Assembly (NCBI GenBank): GCA_022573485.1
Contig: JACZTW010000212.1
Location: forward strand, 1 to 6,830
Length of the DNA stretch: 6,830 bases
From: Planctomycetota bacterium
Lineage (GTDB): Bacteria; Planctomycetota; Phycisphaerae; UBA1845; CAIVHJ01
Direction of reading: 5' to 3'
Of the stretch, positions 1 to 5,895 are shown piece by piece. The notes under the pieces are model-generated. The model was not told the origin of the DNA. It saw nothing but the letters and a program-made list of their open reading frames with translations, and made no database searches. The position numbers and the translations under genes are program-made. How positions within the stretch are numbered: position 1 is the stretch's first letter; each line of letters starts with the position of its first letter.

Positions 1-1
1 G

Positions 2-697
2 GTCGCCCTCATCGCCAGCGGCAGAACCGACGCCGGCGTTCACGCCGCCGGACAAGTCGCCAACTTCCACACCATGAACGAACTCACGACCGACAAGCTC
101 CGCCACGCCCTCGGTAACCGCCTGCCGAAAGATATCGACCTGCTGCGCGTGCGCGACGTCCCGCCGGGCTTTCATGCCACGCGCCATTCCACCTGCAAGT
201 TGTATCGCTATCGCATCTTCAATCACCCGCGCAGGCCGACGCGACACCATCAGCAGAGGTACGTCTACCACTATTACAAACAACTCGACTGTGACGCGAT
301 GCGCCGTGCCGCCCGGCATTTCGTGGGCACGCACGACTTCAAAGCAATGGCTTCGACGCGAAGCACTGCACGACAGAGCAATGTCCGCACGATCCTGCAC
401 TGCGAACCGTATACGTCCTACGAGGAGATTCGGATTGATGTCTGCGGCACGGGCTTTTTGTACAATCAAGTCCGCAACATGGTCGGTACGCTGCTCGAAG
501 TCGGCCGAGGCAAATGGCCTCCCGCGCGCGTCACGGAGATTCTCAAATCGCGCGATCGCCAGAACGCCGGCCCGACCGTGCCAGCCTGCGGGCTGTGCCT
601 GCAATGGGTGCAGTACCCCCCCGACCATCTCATTCCGAACATCCCCGAACACGACGACTCGGCGCGGCGTAAGCACTCGGTAGAGGTCTCATCTTGA
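2..697 (+). CDS. truA: tRNA pseudouridine(38-40) synthase TruA, 5'-truncated by window edge
   Basis: TruA converts uridines 38-40 in the anticodon arm of many tRNAs to pseudouridine; it is cytoplasmic and usually acts as a homodimer. The frame is open from base 2 with no start in view, so about 45-55 N-terminal residues are missing; 231 residues are visible. The family signature GRTDAGVHAAGQV lies at visible residues 7-19, and its Asp (visible residue 10) is the catalytic nucleophile of the family. Later come the conserved YRYRI strand (about 68-72), HDF (111-113), GFLYNQVRNMVGTLLEVGRGK (151-171), including the conserved Arg of VRNMVG, and the C-terminal AGPTVPACGLCLQWVQYP. A tail of about 25 residues beyond the usual family end is hydrophilic and looks lineage-specific. 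The internal ATG at 74 lies after the catalytic Asp and cannot be the real start. Family assignment is secure from these motifs. Confidence 0.97.
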   Translation, partial: VALIASGRTDAGVHAAGQVANFHTMNELTTDKLRHALGNRLPKDIDLLRVRDVPPGFHATRHSTCKLYRYRIFNHPRRPTRHHQQRYVYHYYKQLDCDAMRRAARHFVGTHDFKAMASTRSTARQSNVRTILHCEPYTSYEEIRIDVCGTGFLYNQVRNMVGTLLEVGRGKWPPARVTEILKSRDRQNAGPTVPACGLCLQWVQYPPDHLIPNIPEHDDSARRKHSVEVSS

Positions 698-703
698 ATC
701 AAT

Positions 704-840
704 GAGCCGCAGGCTTTAGGCTCTGTCCGAAAACATCCAAGGAGCCGCAGACTTTAGTCTGCGCGATGCCTCGCGCGGGTTAAAACCCGCGGCTCCTTGA
801 AGGAATCCGAGTTTTGGGACAAAGCCTAGCCTGCGCGGAC
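704..840. repeat. Hairpin repeat split by a nested insertion
   Basis: Bases 704-718 (GAGCCGCAGGCTTTA) and 829-837 (GCCTGCGCG) are the two halves of a palindromic repeat interrupted by the element at 719-826. Removing that element and one TA restores CGCAGGCT-TT-AGCCTGCG, a perfect 8-bp stem with a TT loop. The inserted element carries its own hairpin of the same design at 746-763 (CGCAGACT-TT-AGTCTGCG), and the similarity to the outer repeat runs through the following GCGCG. This indicates two diverged copies of one dispersed palindromic repeat, one inside the other. Confidence 0.6.
717..828. mobile_element. MITE-like element with TA target duplication
   Basis: A 108-bp non-coding element (719-826) is bounded by imperfect terminal inverted repeats. 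The left end GGCTCTGTCCGAAAAC (719-734) matches the complement of the right end (811-826) at all but two positions. A TA dinucleotide lies on both outer sides (717-718 and 827-828), as expected of a target duplication. A second inverted pair, AAGGAGCCGC (739-748) and GCGGCTCCTT (789-798), encloses two hairpins: 746-763 and 774-791 (CGCGGGTT-AA-AACCCGCG). No transposase is encoded, so movement would need an enzyme from elsewhere in the genome. TA duplications are typical of IS630/mariner-type transposases, but the family is not identified. The right end lies 40 bp upstream of the glycosyltransferase start. Confidence 0.55.
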
Positions 841-866
841 TTCCGGCCACGGGCAGGCGCGCACCT

Positions 867-2027
867 ATGAGGATTTGCCACGTCATCACACGGTTGATCA
901 TCGGCGGCGCACAAGAGAACACACTGTTGACCTGCGAAGGGCTGCACGATCGCGGGCACGACGTGTTGCTGCTGGCCGGCCCGGACACCGGGCTGGAGGG
1001 TTCGCTGTGGGATCGCGCCACTCGCTACGGCTATCGCACTGCCGTGATCGACTCGATGCACCGCGCGATTCGGCCGTGGAGCGAATGGCGCGCCGCGCGC
1101 GAACTGCGCCAAGCCTACGACCAGTTCAACCCCGACATCATCCACACGCACAGCAGCAAGGCCGGCATCCTCGGTCGATTCGCGGCGCGATCGCTGTCGA
1201 ACTGCGCCATCGTACACACCATCCACGGCATGAGCTTCAACCGCACGCAGCCGGCGTGGGTCCGGCGCATCTATGCCGGACTGGAGCGGCACGCGGCCCG
1301 ATACACCAGTCGCATCGTCAGTGTGGCCGACGCCATGACTGACCAGGCGGTTGCCGCGGGCATCGCCCCGCGTGACCGATACACGACCATCTATTCCGGC
1401 ATGCAGACGGAGTGGTTCACGCCCGACGAAGACAAACGACGGGTCGCACGCCAGAAGTGGGGTGCGAATGACGATCACATCGTCGTCGGCACGGTCGCGC
1501 GCCTGTTCCGCAACAAAGGCTACGAGCAACTCATTCCGGCCATGGCGCATGCGGCAGCCAAAGACGAGCGGCTGCGCTTCGTATGGATCGGCGACGGAGC
1601 GGATCGCGATTCCTATCTTCACCAACTATCGCGCGAGGGCATCCGTGACCGAGTGACGCTGACCGGGTTGCTGCCGCCCGACGAAGTCGCCGACAGCATG
1701 CAGGGCTTCGACATGCTGGTGCATTGTTCGCAGTGGGAAGGGCTGCCGAGAACCGTCGTGCAGGCCCTGCTGCTGGAGATACCGGCTGTCAGCTTCGACA
1801 TCGACGGCGCGCCAGAGGTCGTGATCGACGGCGAAACCGGCAAGCTCGTGCCGCTGAACGACATCCCGGCTCTGTCCGCGGCCATGCTTCATCTCGCGAG
1901 CAATCCGCAGGACGGGCGATCAATGGGGGGCGCCGGACGTGTGCGGTGCCTGTCCATGTTCAACCATCACCATATGATCGACCAACTCGAAAGCCTGTAC
2001 AGCGATCTGCTGGACTCATCGCGGTAG
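867..2027 (+). CDS. GT4-type glycosyltransferase (GT-B fold)
   Basis: A 386-residue retaining glycosyltransferase of family GT4, probably transferring a sugar from a nucleotide-sugar donor during surface polysaccharide or glycolipid synthesis; the substrate cannot be read from sequence. The N-terminal half opens with MRICHVITRLIIGGAQENT, the glycine-rich acceptor-side loop typical of the group, followed by HTHSSKAG (93-100). The C-terminal donor-binding half has VGTVARLFRNKGYE (207-220), with the conserved Arg and Lys that contact the donor phosphates, IGDG (241-244), and EGLPRTVVQALLLEIPAV (291-308). The usual E-x7-E motif reads E291-x7-Q299 here. Length is normal for the family. The start is set by the conserved N-terminus, since no clear ribosome binding site precedes it. 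It stands alone, 169 bp after truA. Confidence 0.92.
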   Translation: MRICHVITRLIIGGAQENTLLTCEGLHDRGHDVLLLAGPDTGLEGSLWDRATRYGYRTAVIDSMHRAIRPWSEWRAARELRQAYDQFNPDIIHTHSSKAGILGRFAARSLSNCAIVHTIHGMSFNRTQPAWVRRIYAGLERHAARYTSRIVSVADAMTDQAVAAGIAPRDRYTTIYSGMQTEWFTPDEDKRRVARQKWGANDDHIVVGTVARLFRNKGYEQLIPAMAHAAAKDERLRFVWIGDGADRDSYLHQLSREGIRDRVTLTGLLPPDEVADSMQGFDMLVHCSQWEGLPRTVVQALLLEIPAVSFDIDGAPEVVIDGETGKLVPLNDIPALSAAMLHLASNPQDGRSMGGAGRVRCLSMFNHHHMIDQLESLYSDLLDSSR

Positions 2028-2029
2028 CT

Positions 2030-2043
2030 CACGCGCGAGCGTG
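2030..2043 (+). other. Short GNRA-loop hairpin after the glycosyltransferase
   Basis: CACGC (2030-2034) pairs with GCGTG (2039-2043) around a GCGA tetraloop, three bases after the glycosyltransferase stop codon. GCGA is of the stable GNRA class in RNA. No T-tract follows, so this is not a standard intrinsic terminator. It could protect the 3' end of the mRNA or be chance. Confidence 0.3.
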
Positions 2044-2076
2044 CAAGAAACGACCGTCAGCCGAGCCGGTTGGACC

Positions 2077-2114
2077 AAGCCACTGCTCGCTGCTGGGCAT
2101 GGCAGCCTTGGCTT
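2077..2114. repeat. AAGCCA...TGGCTT palindromic repeat, copy 1
   Basis: AAGCCA (2077-2082) and TGGCTT (2109-2114) form a closing stem around an inner hairpin, GCTGC (2089-2093) with GCAGC (2102-2106). The left arm CCAAGCCACTGC (2075-2086) recurs exactly at 5553-5564, where it is again paired with TGGCTT. This suggests a dispersed palindromic repeat family in the intergenic spaces. Confidence 0.4.
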
Positions 2115-2125
2115 TGCGCACCATC

Positions 2126-2154
2126 TGGATCACTCCGGTTCCCGGCAGTACAAT
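2126..2154 (+). promoter_or_regulatory. Putative sigma-70-type promoter for the lipoprotein gene
   Basis: TACAAT (2149-2154) resembles a -10 box. A weak -35 candidate, TGGATC (2126-2131), lies 17 bp upstream and matches TTGACA at only three positions. Transcription would begin about 100 nt before the lipoprotein start. The same GTACAAT core appears before the gene at the right edge of the window, which gives modest support. Confidence 0.35.
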
Positions 2155-2262
2155 TGGGCGCTGCCTTGGTCCCTCGGCCGTTCAGCCTGCGGCCGGAGAC
2201 TGATCGCACCTGAGACGATTTCAAAGAACGAACGATCATGATTCCTTTCGGAGGACTCCGCG

Positions 2263-2790
2263 ATGAAGACATTTAAGCTAGCAATCCCGTTGCTCCTATC
2301 CTCTTTGTTGGCCATGAGTGCGGGCTGCAATCAGAACGAGCAGAAGATCCAGGATCTTGAGAAGGAGAAAGCTGATCTCACCGCCCGGCTCACCAAAGCC
2401 GAGGAAGAGTCGGTCTCGGCTGCGAAGGAGGCGGCGGACGCCGCTGCCACGGCTGAGAATCTGCAGGGGCAACTTGACACCGCCAAGGCCGCAGTAGAAT
2501 CGGCCGCCTCCGATCTCACCACGGCCGCCGCGAAGGCCGCGACTGCCGAGAAAGCGCTGGCCGACCTTCAGGTCGCATACGACAAGATGGTGGCTGACGC
2601 CAAGACCGCGTCCGACAAGATGGCGGCTGACGCCAAGACCGCGTCCGACAAGATGATGGCTGATGCCAAGCGCGCGTCCGGCCAGGCCGCCGCTGAACTC
2701 GGAAAGCTCCGGAAGCAAGTGGCCGACTTGACCGCGGCACTGCAGGCGGCCAAGCAGCCGCAAGGCGATCCGCTGCCTTCGAATCCTTGA
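2263..2790 (+). CDS. Alanine-rich coiled-coil lipoprotein
   Basis: A 175-residue predicted envelope lipoprotein of unknown specific function. A basic, hydrophobic signal peptide (MKTFKLAIPLLLSSLLAM) ends in SAGC, a lipobox-like sequence with Cys22 as the probable lipidated residue. The rest is almost wholly Ala/Lys/Glu/Asp-rich and free of Cys and Trp, predicting a long continuous coiled coil, comparable in style to Lpp-like stalks. Residues 107-139 are three consecutive 11-residue units of the form DKMxADAKTAS, an undecad pattern compatible with a right-handed or straight coiled coil. The tail is short and Pro-rich (QPQGDPLPSNP). The start is well supported: GGAGG at 2250-2254 lies 8 bases before the ATG. 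It may act as a spacer or tether between membrane and wall; this is inference from shape only, and no named family was recognised. Confidence 0.85.
   Translation: MKTFKLAIPLLLSSLLAMSAGCNQNEQKIQDLEKEKADLTARLTKAEEESVSAAKEAADAAATAENLQGQLDTAKAAVESAASDLTTAAAKAATAEKALADLQVAYDKMVADAKTASDKMAADAKTASDKMMADAKRASGQAAAELGKLRKQVADLTAALQAAKQPQGDPLPSNP
2581..2679 (+). repeat. 33-bp tandem repeat, three copies, within lipoprotein gene
   Basis: Three in-frame 33-bp units occupy 2581-2613, 2614-2646 and 2647-2679. Units 1 and 2 differ at one base; units 2 and 3 differ at five. Near identity at the DNA level, including synonymous sites, indicates recent duplication rather than protein-level convergence. The unit length of 11 codons preserves both the frame and the coiled-coil periodicity. 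Confidence 0.9.
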
Positions 2791-2855
2791 TGCCGGCGCG
2801 CCCATATTGCGTCGAGGCGGACGATGGCTACACTTCGCTAGAACTCGCGCCGGCA
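2791..2855. repeat. 10-bp inverted repeat with long loop
   Basis: TGCCGGCGCG (2791-2800) is perfectly complementary to CGCGCCGGCA (2846-2855), with 45 bases between. It starts on the base after the lipoprotein stop codon. It could fold in the transcript 3' end, but there is no T-tract and the loop is too long for a typical intrinsic terminator. The rest of the gap up to 3073 shows no gene or further structure I can support. Confidence 0.35.
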
Positions 2856-3073
2856 CCAATGTCGGAGCAAGCGGGGCACGCCTGATCGCGAGCGCTGGAC
2901 GGCGAAGGACACGAGGTTGATCAAGCTTCCCGGGCGGCGGAGTATGGGAACTGCACATGCAGGAGAACCGCTTGAGTTCAACTGCGCCGGGGACAACGTC
3001 CTCAAACCGCCCCCCGTTAAACACAGAAACTTGCTGGCCGTGACCTGCTGCGCCTTCCCAATCAGCAACATGT

Positions 3074-3439
3074 ATGAACGTACGAGATGACAACGATGAG
3101 TCTTCACTTCGGCACATGGAAGAGTCTGTCTGTGCCAACCAGGACTCGTCGCGTTTGCGTTTTCTTGAAGACCGGCAGTGGCTCCAGACCATCGGGTGCC
3201 TGTTGCGAGAACGAGGGACTGCCGACTTGCTTCGGGCGCAAGGATTAAGGGAAACTCGCCGAAAACTCGAAGCCACGCTCTTGCAGGAGGCGCGTGATCG
3301 AGGTAGGGTCTTGCCTGGCTGGGGGGGAAGCGCGAATCTGATCTTCCCGCTCCCACCCAATCGGTTCGTTGAACGACGAGTTGCGTCCACAAACGGTCGA
3401 CACCGTTTCGCATCGATTACATTTTTAGGAGATATTTGA
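3074..3439 (+). CDS. Doubtful hypothetical ORF overlapping next start
   Basis: An open frame of 121 codons whose TGA overlaps the ATG of the next gene as TGATG, an arrangement seen in translationally coupled pairs. The middle (about residues 27-78) is rich in Arg, Leu and Glu and could form helices. Against it: no ribosome binding site before the ATG, no recognised family, third codon positions clearly less GC-rich than in the neighbouring genes, and a C-terminus encoded by the next gene's ribosome binding site. It is more likely leader sequence for the propeller gene than a protein, but it is the only forward frame in the 650-bp gap. Confidence 0.2.
   Translation: MNVRDDNDESSLRHMEESVCANQDSSRLRFLEDRQWLQTIGCLLRERGTADLLRAQGLRETRRKLEATLLQEARDRGRVLPGWGGSANLIFPLPPNRFVERRVASTNGRHRFASITFLGDI
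3427..3433 (+). promoter_or_regulatory. Ribosome binding site that fixes the propeller-gene start
   Basis: AGGAGAT at 3427-3433 places AGGAG 7 bases before the ATG at 3439 but only 4 bases before the in-frame TTG at 3436. The ATG is therefore the preferred start. The surrounding leader is A/T-rich compared with its neighbourhood. Confidence 0.75.
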
Positions 3440-5022
3440 TGTCGCAGAAGCATGTTCATTTTAGCCAATGGAAAACTTTGTGCCGAATGGGTCTGGTTCT
3501 TTGCTGTTGCGTGGTGTTCATAGGAGCCGACTGTGATGGCCCGGATCCTGACCCGAATTGCGTGGGCCAGTCGAGTAACACACCTTGCCCGCAGCCGGCG
3601 GGGGCTGCGGATGCGGGTGCGTGCGAGATCTACGTCTGTGATTTTCAACAGCAGTGCGTACTGACCACCGACGTCAGCAAGTCGGGCGATAAATGTTCTG
3701 ACGAAACTGATTGTGAAGAGGAAGGTACATGCCAGAGCGGCAACTGCGTGGCGGCGGACAAGGCGCAAGGGACGACCTGCCCCGATGACGGCAACGAGTG
3801 CACCGACGACATCTGCGATGGCGCCGGTGTGTGCACCCATCCGAACGAGCCCGCCGGCACCGATTGCACCGACGGCGATGACAACGAATGCACCAGCGGC
3901 GAGTGTGACGGCATGGGCGTCTGCCAGGGTACGAATGTGTCGGATAACACCGACTGCGAGAACGACGGCAATGTTTGTACGACCGAGTTGTGCCTCTCGG
4001 GCGTCTGTACGGACCAGGGGTGCGCTCCCCGGCTGGGGCAAGCATGCACCACCTCGGACGGCAATGATGGCACCTGCCAGACGATCACCGGGACACCGCC
4101 CTGCCAGTGCGTCGCTGAGCCGGATGAGGTGGCGGTCTTGTACATCGCAAACTTCGACGGATTCAACATCACGAGCTATCAGGATCCCTCCACCGTGAAC
4201 GGGAACATCGCCCCGGATACGAATCTCGAGGGAGCGCAAACCCAGCTCGACGGCCCTTCGGATATCGTGGTCACCGGCAACGACACGTTGATCGTGAGCA
4301 ATTTCAATACGGACACCGTCACTTCCTACGCCAACGCCCGGGAAAGCAACGGCAACCTGACGCCGGACGGCAACGTGCAGGGGGCGGCCACGCTGCTCGA
4401 CGATCCAGCAACCCTGGCGGTCAACACGACCGAGGATCTGCTGTTCGTGGCCAATTTCGGCGCGAGCGATGAAATCCTGGTGTATTCCGGTGCGTCGATG
4501 TCAAGCCTAAACGGAAACCTCGCTCCGACCCGGATCATCACCAGCACGGACATCCAAAACCCTGTCGGAATCAACTTCGGCGCCAACGACGACCTCTACG
4601 TGGTCAACTCGGTCCTCAATAATGTGGTCGTGATCGCTGGAGCCAGCGAGGTGAACGGGAACGTAGCCGCCACGCGAATTATTGACAGCGCGTCGTTCGG
4701 CATACTTTTCGACGTCTTCATCGACGATAACGACACAATGTACGTGGTGGACATTGCCGGCTTCATCTATACCTTCAACAACGCATCGACGTTGAACGGT
4801 ATGGTCGATCCGGACTTCACCTTGACGGTTCCGCCGGCCGTCTTGTTGTCGGCGATTGCCGTGGATTCCAACGGCACAGGCTACATCGTGGACAACGGCG
4901 CCGACGCCGTCTACTCGTACGACAACATCGCCACGCTCAATGGGGCCCTGAATCCGGATCGAACAATCCAAGGAGATCAGACTCAGATGGATGGTCCGAT
5001 CCGCGTGTTCCTCGACGAGTAG
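3439..5022 (+). CDS. Secreted Cys-rich repeat plus six-blade beta-propeller protein
   Basis: A 527-residue exported protein, likely at the cell surface or secreted; its function is unknown. An N-terminal signal segment has a basic start, a hydrophobic core at about residues 17-29 and a likely cleavage near FIGA-DC. Residues 32-224 hold some 27 cysteines in tandem modules with the rough pattern C-x(2,3)-DG-N-x-C-T-x3-C-x3-G-x-C; the clearest begin near residues 111, 140 and 170. These resemble the Cys-rich, Asp-rich repeats of large exported proteins in Myxococcota and Planctomycetota and are probably disulfide-bonded, possibly cation-binding. Residues 231-527 contain no cysteine and comprise six repeats of about 50 residues, each with a strand like LYIANF, a second like ITSY, and an S-x-x-NGN-x-x-P segment. 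This suits an NHL/YVTN-like six-blade propeller for binding a ligand or polymer. A terminator follows 36 bp after the stop, so the transcript ends with this gene. Confidence 0.88.
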   Translation: MSQKHVHFSQWKTLCRMGLVLCCCVVFIGADCDGPDPDPNCVGQSSNTPCPQPAGAADAGACEIYVCDFQQQCVLTTDVSKSGDKCSDETDCEEEGTCQSGNCVAADKAQGTTCPDDGNECTDDICDGAGVCTHPNEPAGTDCTDGDDNECTSGECDGMGVCQGTNVSDNTDCENDGNVCTTELCLSGVCTDQGCAPRLGQACTTSDGNDGTCQTITGTPPCQCVAEPDEVAVLYIANFDGFNITSYQDPSTVNGNIAPDTNLEGAQTQLDGPSDIVVTGNDTLIVSNFNTDTVTSYANARESNGNLTPDGNVQGAATLLDDPATLAVNTTEDLLFVANFGASDEILVYSGASMSSLNGNLAPTRIITSTDIQNPVGINFGANDDLYVVNSVLNNVVVIAGASEVNGNVAATRIIDSASFGILFDVFIDDNDTMYVVDIAGFIYTFNNASTLNGMVDPDFTLTVPPAVLLSAIAVDSNGTGYIVDNGADAVYSYDNIATLNGALNPDRTIQGDQTQMDGPIRVFLDE

Positions 5023-5058
5023 CGTCGGCCACATCCCATTATCCGTACGGCTCACCCA

Positions 5059-5094
5059 GGCCGGTGCCGCAGAAACGGCACCGGCCTTTGTTTT
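5059..5094 (+). terminator. Intrinsic terminator of the propeller gene
   Basis: An 11-bp perfect GC-rich stem, GGCCGGTGCCG (5059-5069) with CGGCACCGGCC (5076-5086), closes a CAGAAA loop and is followed directly by TTTGTTTT (5087-5094). It lies 36 bp after the propeller-gene stop. This is a textbook rho-independent terminator for plus-strand transcription. Confidence 0.93.
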
Positions 5095-5162
5095 CCGTCG
5101 CGTCGCGCTGGCCACTTGCTTGAGGGCAGGATCATCCGCGTCGCGCGAGCCGGCGGGCGAAC

Positions 5163-5217
5163 CAAGCCCACACGGCATCGCCGTCGGCCAGTCAACTGGC
5201 CCAGCTTGCCTGGCTTG
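5163..5217. repeat. Palindromic element: closing stem and two hairpins
   Basis: CAAGCC (5163-5168) and GGCTTG (5212-5217) can close a 55-bp unit. The unit contains ACGGC-ATC-GCCGT (5172-5184) and GGCCAGT-CA-ACTGGCC (5186-5201, 7-bp perfect stem). The AAGCC/GGCTT ends resemble the repeats at 2077 and 5555, and the overall three-stem plan resembles the element at 5446-5500. Confidence 0.45.
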
Positions 5218-5445
5218 CCTAAGTTTGGCTTCGTTTGGTAATAGCATGATGCACCAACAACTTACGCATCCGACTGCCTGGTTCACACGACCTGCCGAGT
5301 ACCGGGTACCGATTACTGATTACTTCTGTTGCCAAAGAGCCCAAGCCTGTCCGCGCGCACCAAGTCCACGCGGGACGCGCCCACTTGTATAACTTGCCCG
5401 GCGCTCGGTGGAATTGTGAAGGCAGACCGATCAGCGAGAGAATCG

Positions 5446-5500
5446 TGTAGCAGCCGGCGTCCCTGCCGGCCGACGGTCGGCACGGAGGCCGACCGCTACA
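5446..5500. repeat. Palindromic element: closing stem and two hairpins
   Basis: A compact 55-bp structured repeat. TGTAGC (5446-5451) pairs with GCTACA (5495-5500). Inside are GCCGGC (5453-5458) with GCCGGC (5465-5470), and CGGTCGGC (5474-5481) with GCCGACCG (5488-5495). Nearly every base can be paired; G5495 can serve either the closing stem or the second hairpin. It appears to be an intergenic repeat unit of REP/BIME character, to be confirmed by copies elsewhere in the genome. Confidence 0.6.
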
Positions 5501-5543
5501 GAGTTCATTCCGTTGTCCTTGCACGCTCCAATTCGTGGGCTCC

Positions 5544-5595
5544 GCCAAACGGCCAAGCCACTGCGAGTGACGCTTCCCCTGGCTTGCCGTTTGGC
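5544..5595. repeat. Long imperfect palindrome, includes AAGCCA...TGGCTT copy 2
   Basis: GCCAAACGGCCAAGCCA (5544-5560) pairs with TGGCTTGCCGTTTGGC (5580-5595): a 16-bp stem with a single bulged C. The loop begins with a small hairpin, CACT-GCG-AGTG (5559-5569), which competes with the last base pairs of the main stem. The core AAGCCA (5555-5560) and TGGCTT (5580-5585) matches the repeat at 2077-2114, sharing CCAAGCCACTGC exactly. Confidence 0.6.
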
Positions 5596-5653
5596 AGTCT
5601 CGGCGCTGGAGCGAACTCGTCGACACCGATTCGTGGGGCGTAGCGGCAGCGTG

Positions 5654-5676
5654 GCCCAGGTTGTTTCAACCCGGGC
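5654..5676. repeat. Isolated hairpin
   Basis: GCCCAGGTTG (5654-5663) and CAACCCGGGC (5667-5676) form a 10-position stem with one A-C mismatch around a TTT loop. No T-tract follows on either strand, so it is not a clear terminator. Confidence 0.45.
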
Positions 5677-5895
5677 GATCCAAGTTCGGGTCATCCTTCA
5701 CCATTCGATCGGCAAGGTATGCCCTAGGTTCTTCAAACGCGGAGCCTAGAATTGGGCCACGGACTACGACTAACCAATTCGTGTCCCCCACGCTCTAAAG
5801 AACATGGGCCACCCGACCTGAGACCAGACGGCAGTACCCTATCGCTGACGGTGGACTGCGCCGTTGAACTCGTCCGGGCTGGCTGAGGTGTTGGG

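Larger units (their letters stand above)
5095..5895. other. Gene-poor stretch with dense small palindromes
   Basis: About 800 bp without a convincing gene on either strand. Frames that stay open here have no ribosome binding site or recognisable family, and their composition looks like non-coding sequence. The stretch holds the palindromic elements listed separately (5163-5217, 5446-5500, 5544-5595, 5654-5676). It also has short direct repeats: GCTTGCCT twice (5204-5211, 5213-5220), GTACCG twice (5299-5304, 5306-5311) and GATTACT in tandem (5311-5324). CAAGT (5361-5365) faces ACTTG (5383-5387), and GAATTGG (5749-5755) faces CCAATTC (5774-5780). It looks like a landing zone for small repeats. 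Confidence 0.6.

Noticed and set aside
780..1625. 281-codon minus-strand open frame
   Set aside because: It is antisense to the glycosyltransferase, whose motifs are unmistakable.
2838..3413. 191-codon minus-strand open frame in the lipoprotein/propeller gap
   Set aside because: It has no recognisable family, low-complexity-like composition and no convincing start signal; it competes with an equally weak plus-strand frame.
3436..3438. TTG as start of the propeller gene
   Set aside because: The ribosome binding site spacing fits the ATG at 3439 better (7 bases against 4).
2296..4239. 647-codon open frame on the minus strand
   Set aside because: It runs antisense across the lipoprotein gene, the gap and half of the propeller gene. 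Both sense genes have clear signals, and the antisense product is Arg/Ser-rich with no recognisable domain; such frames arise readily opposite GC-rich genes.
4507..5286. 259-codon minus-strand open frame
   Set aside because: It is antisense to the propeller gene and crosses its intrinsic terminator.
5163..5676. Integron attC array or CRISPR array
   Set aside because: The palindromes lack the conserved RYYYAAC and GTTRRRY ends of attC sites, and there are no regularly spaced identical repeats with spacers.
5030..5895. tRNA or other known structured RNA hidden among the hairpins
   Set aside because: No anticodon-arm or T-arm consensus (GTTCRANYC) is placed within a cloverleaf of tRNA size; the three-stem units are too short.
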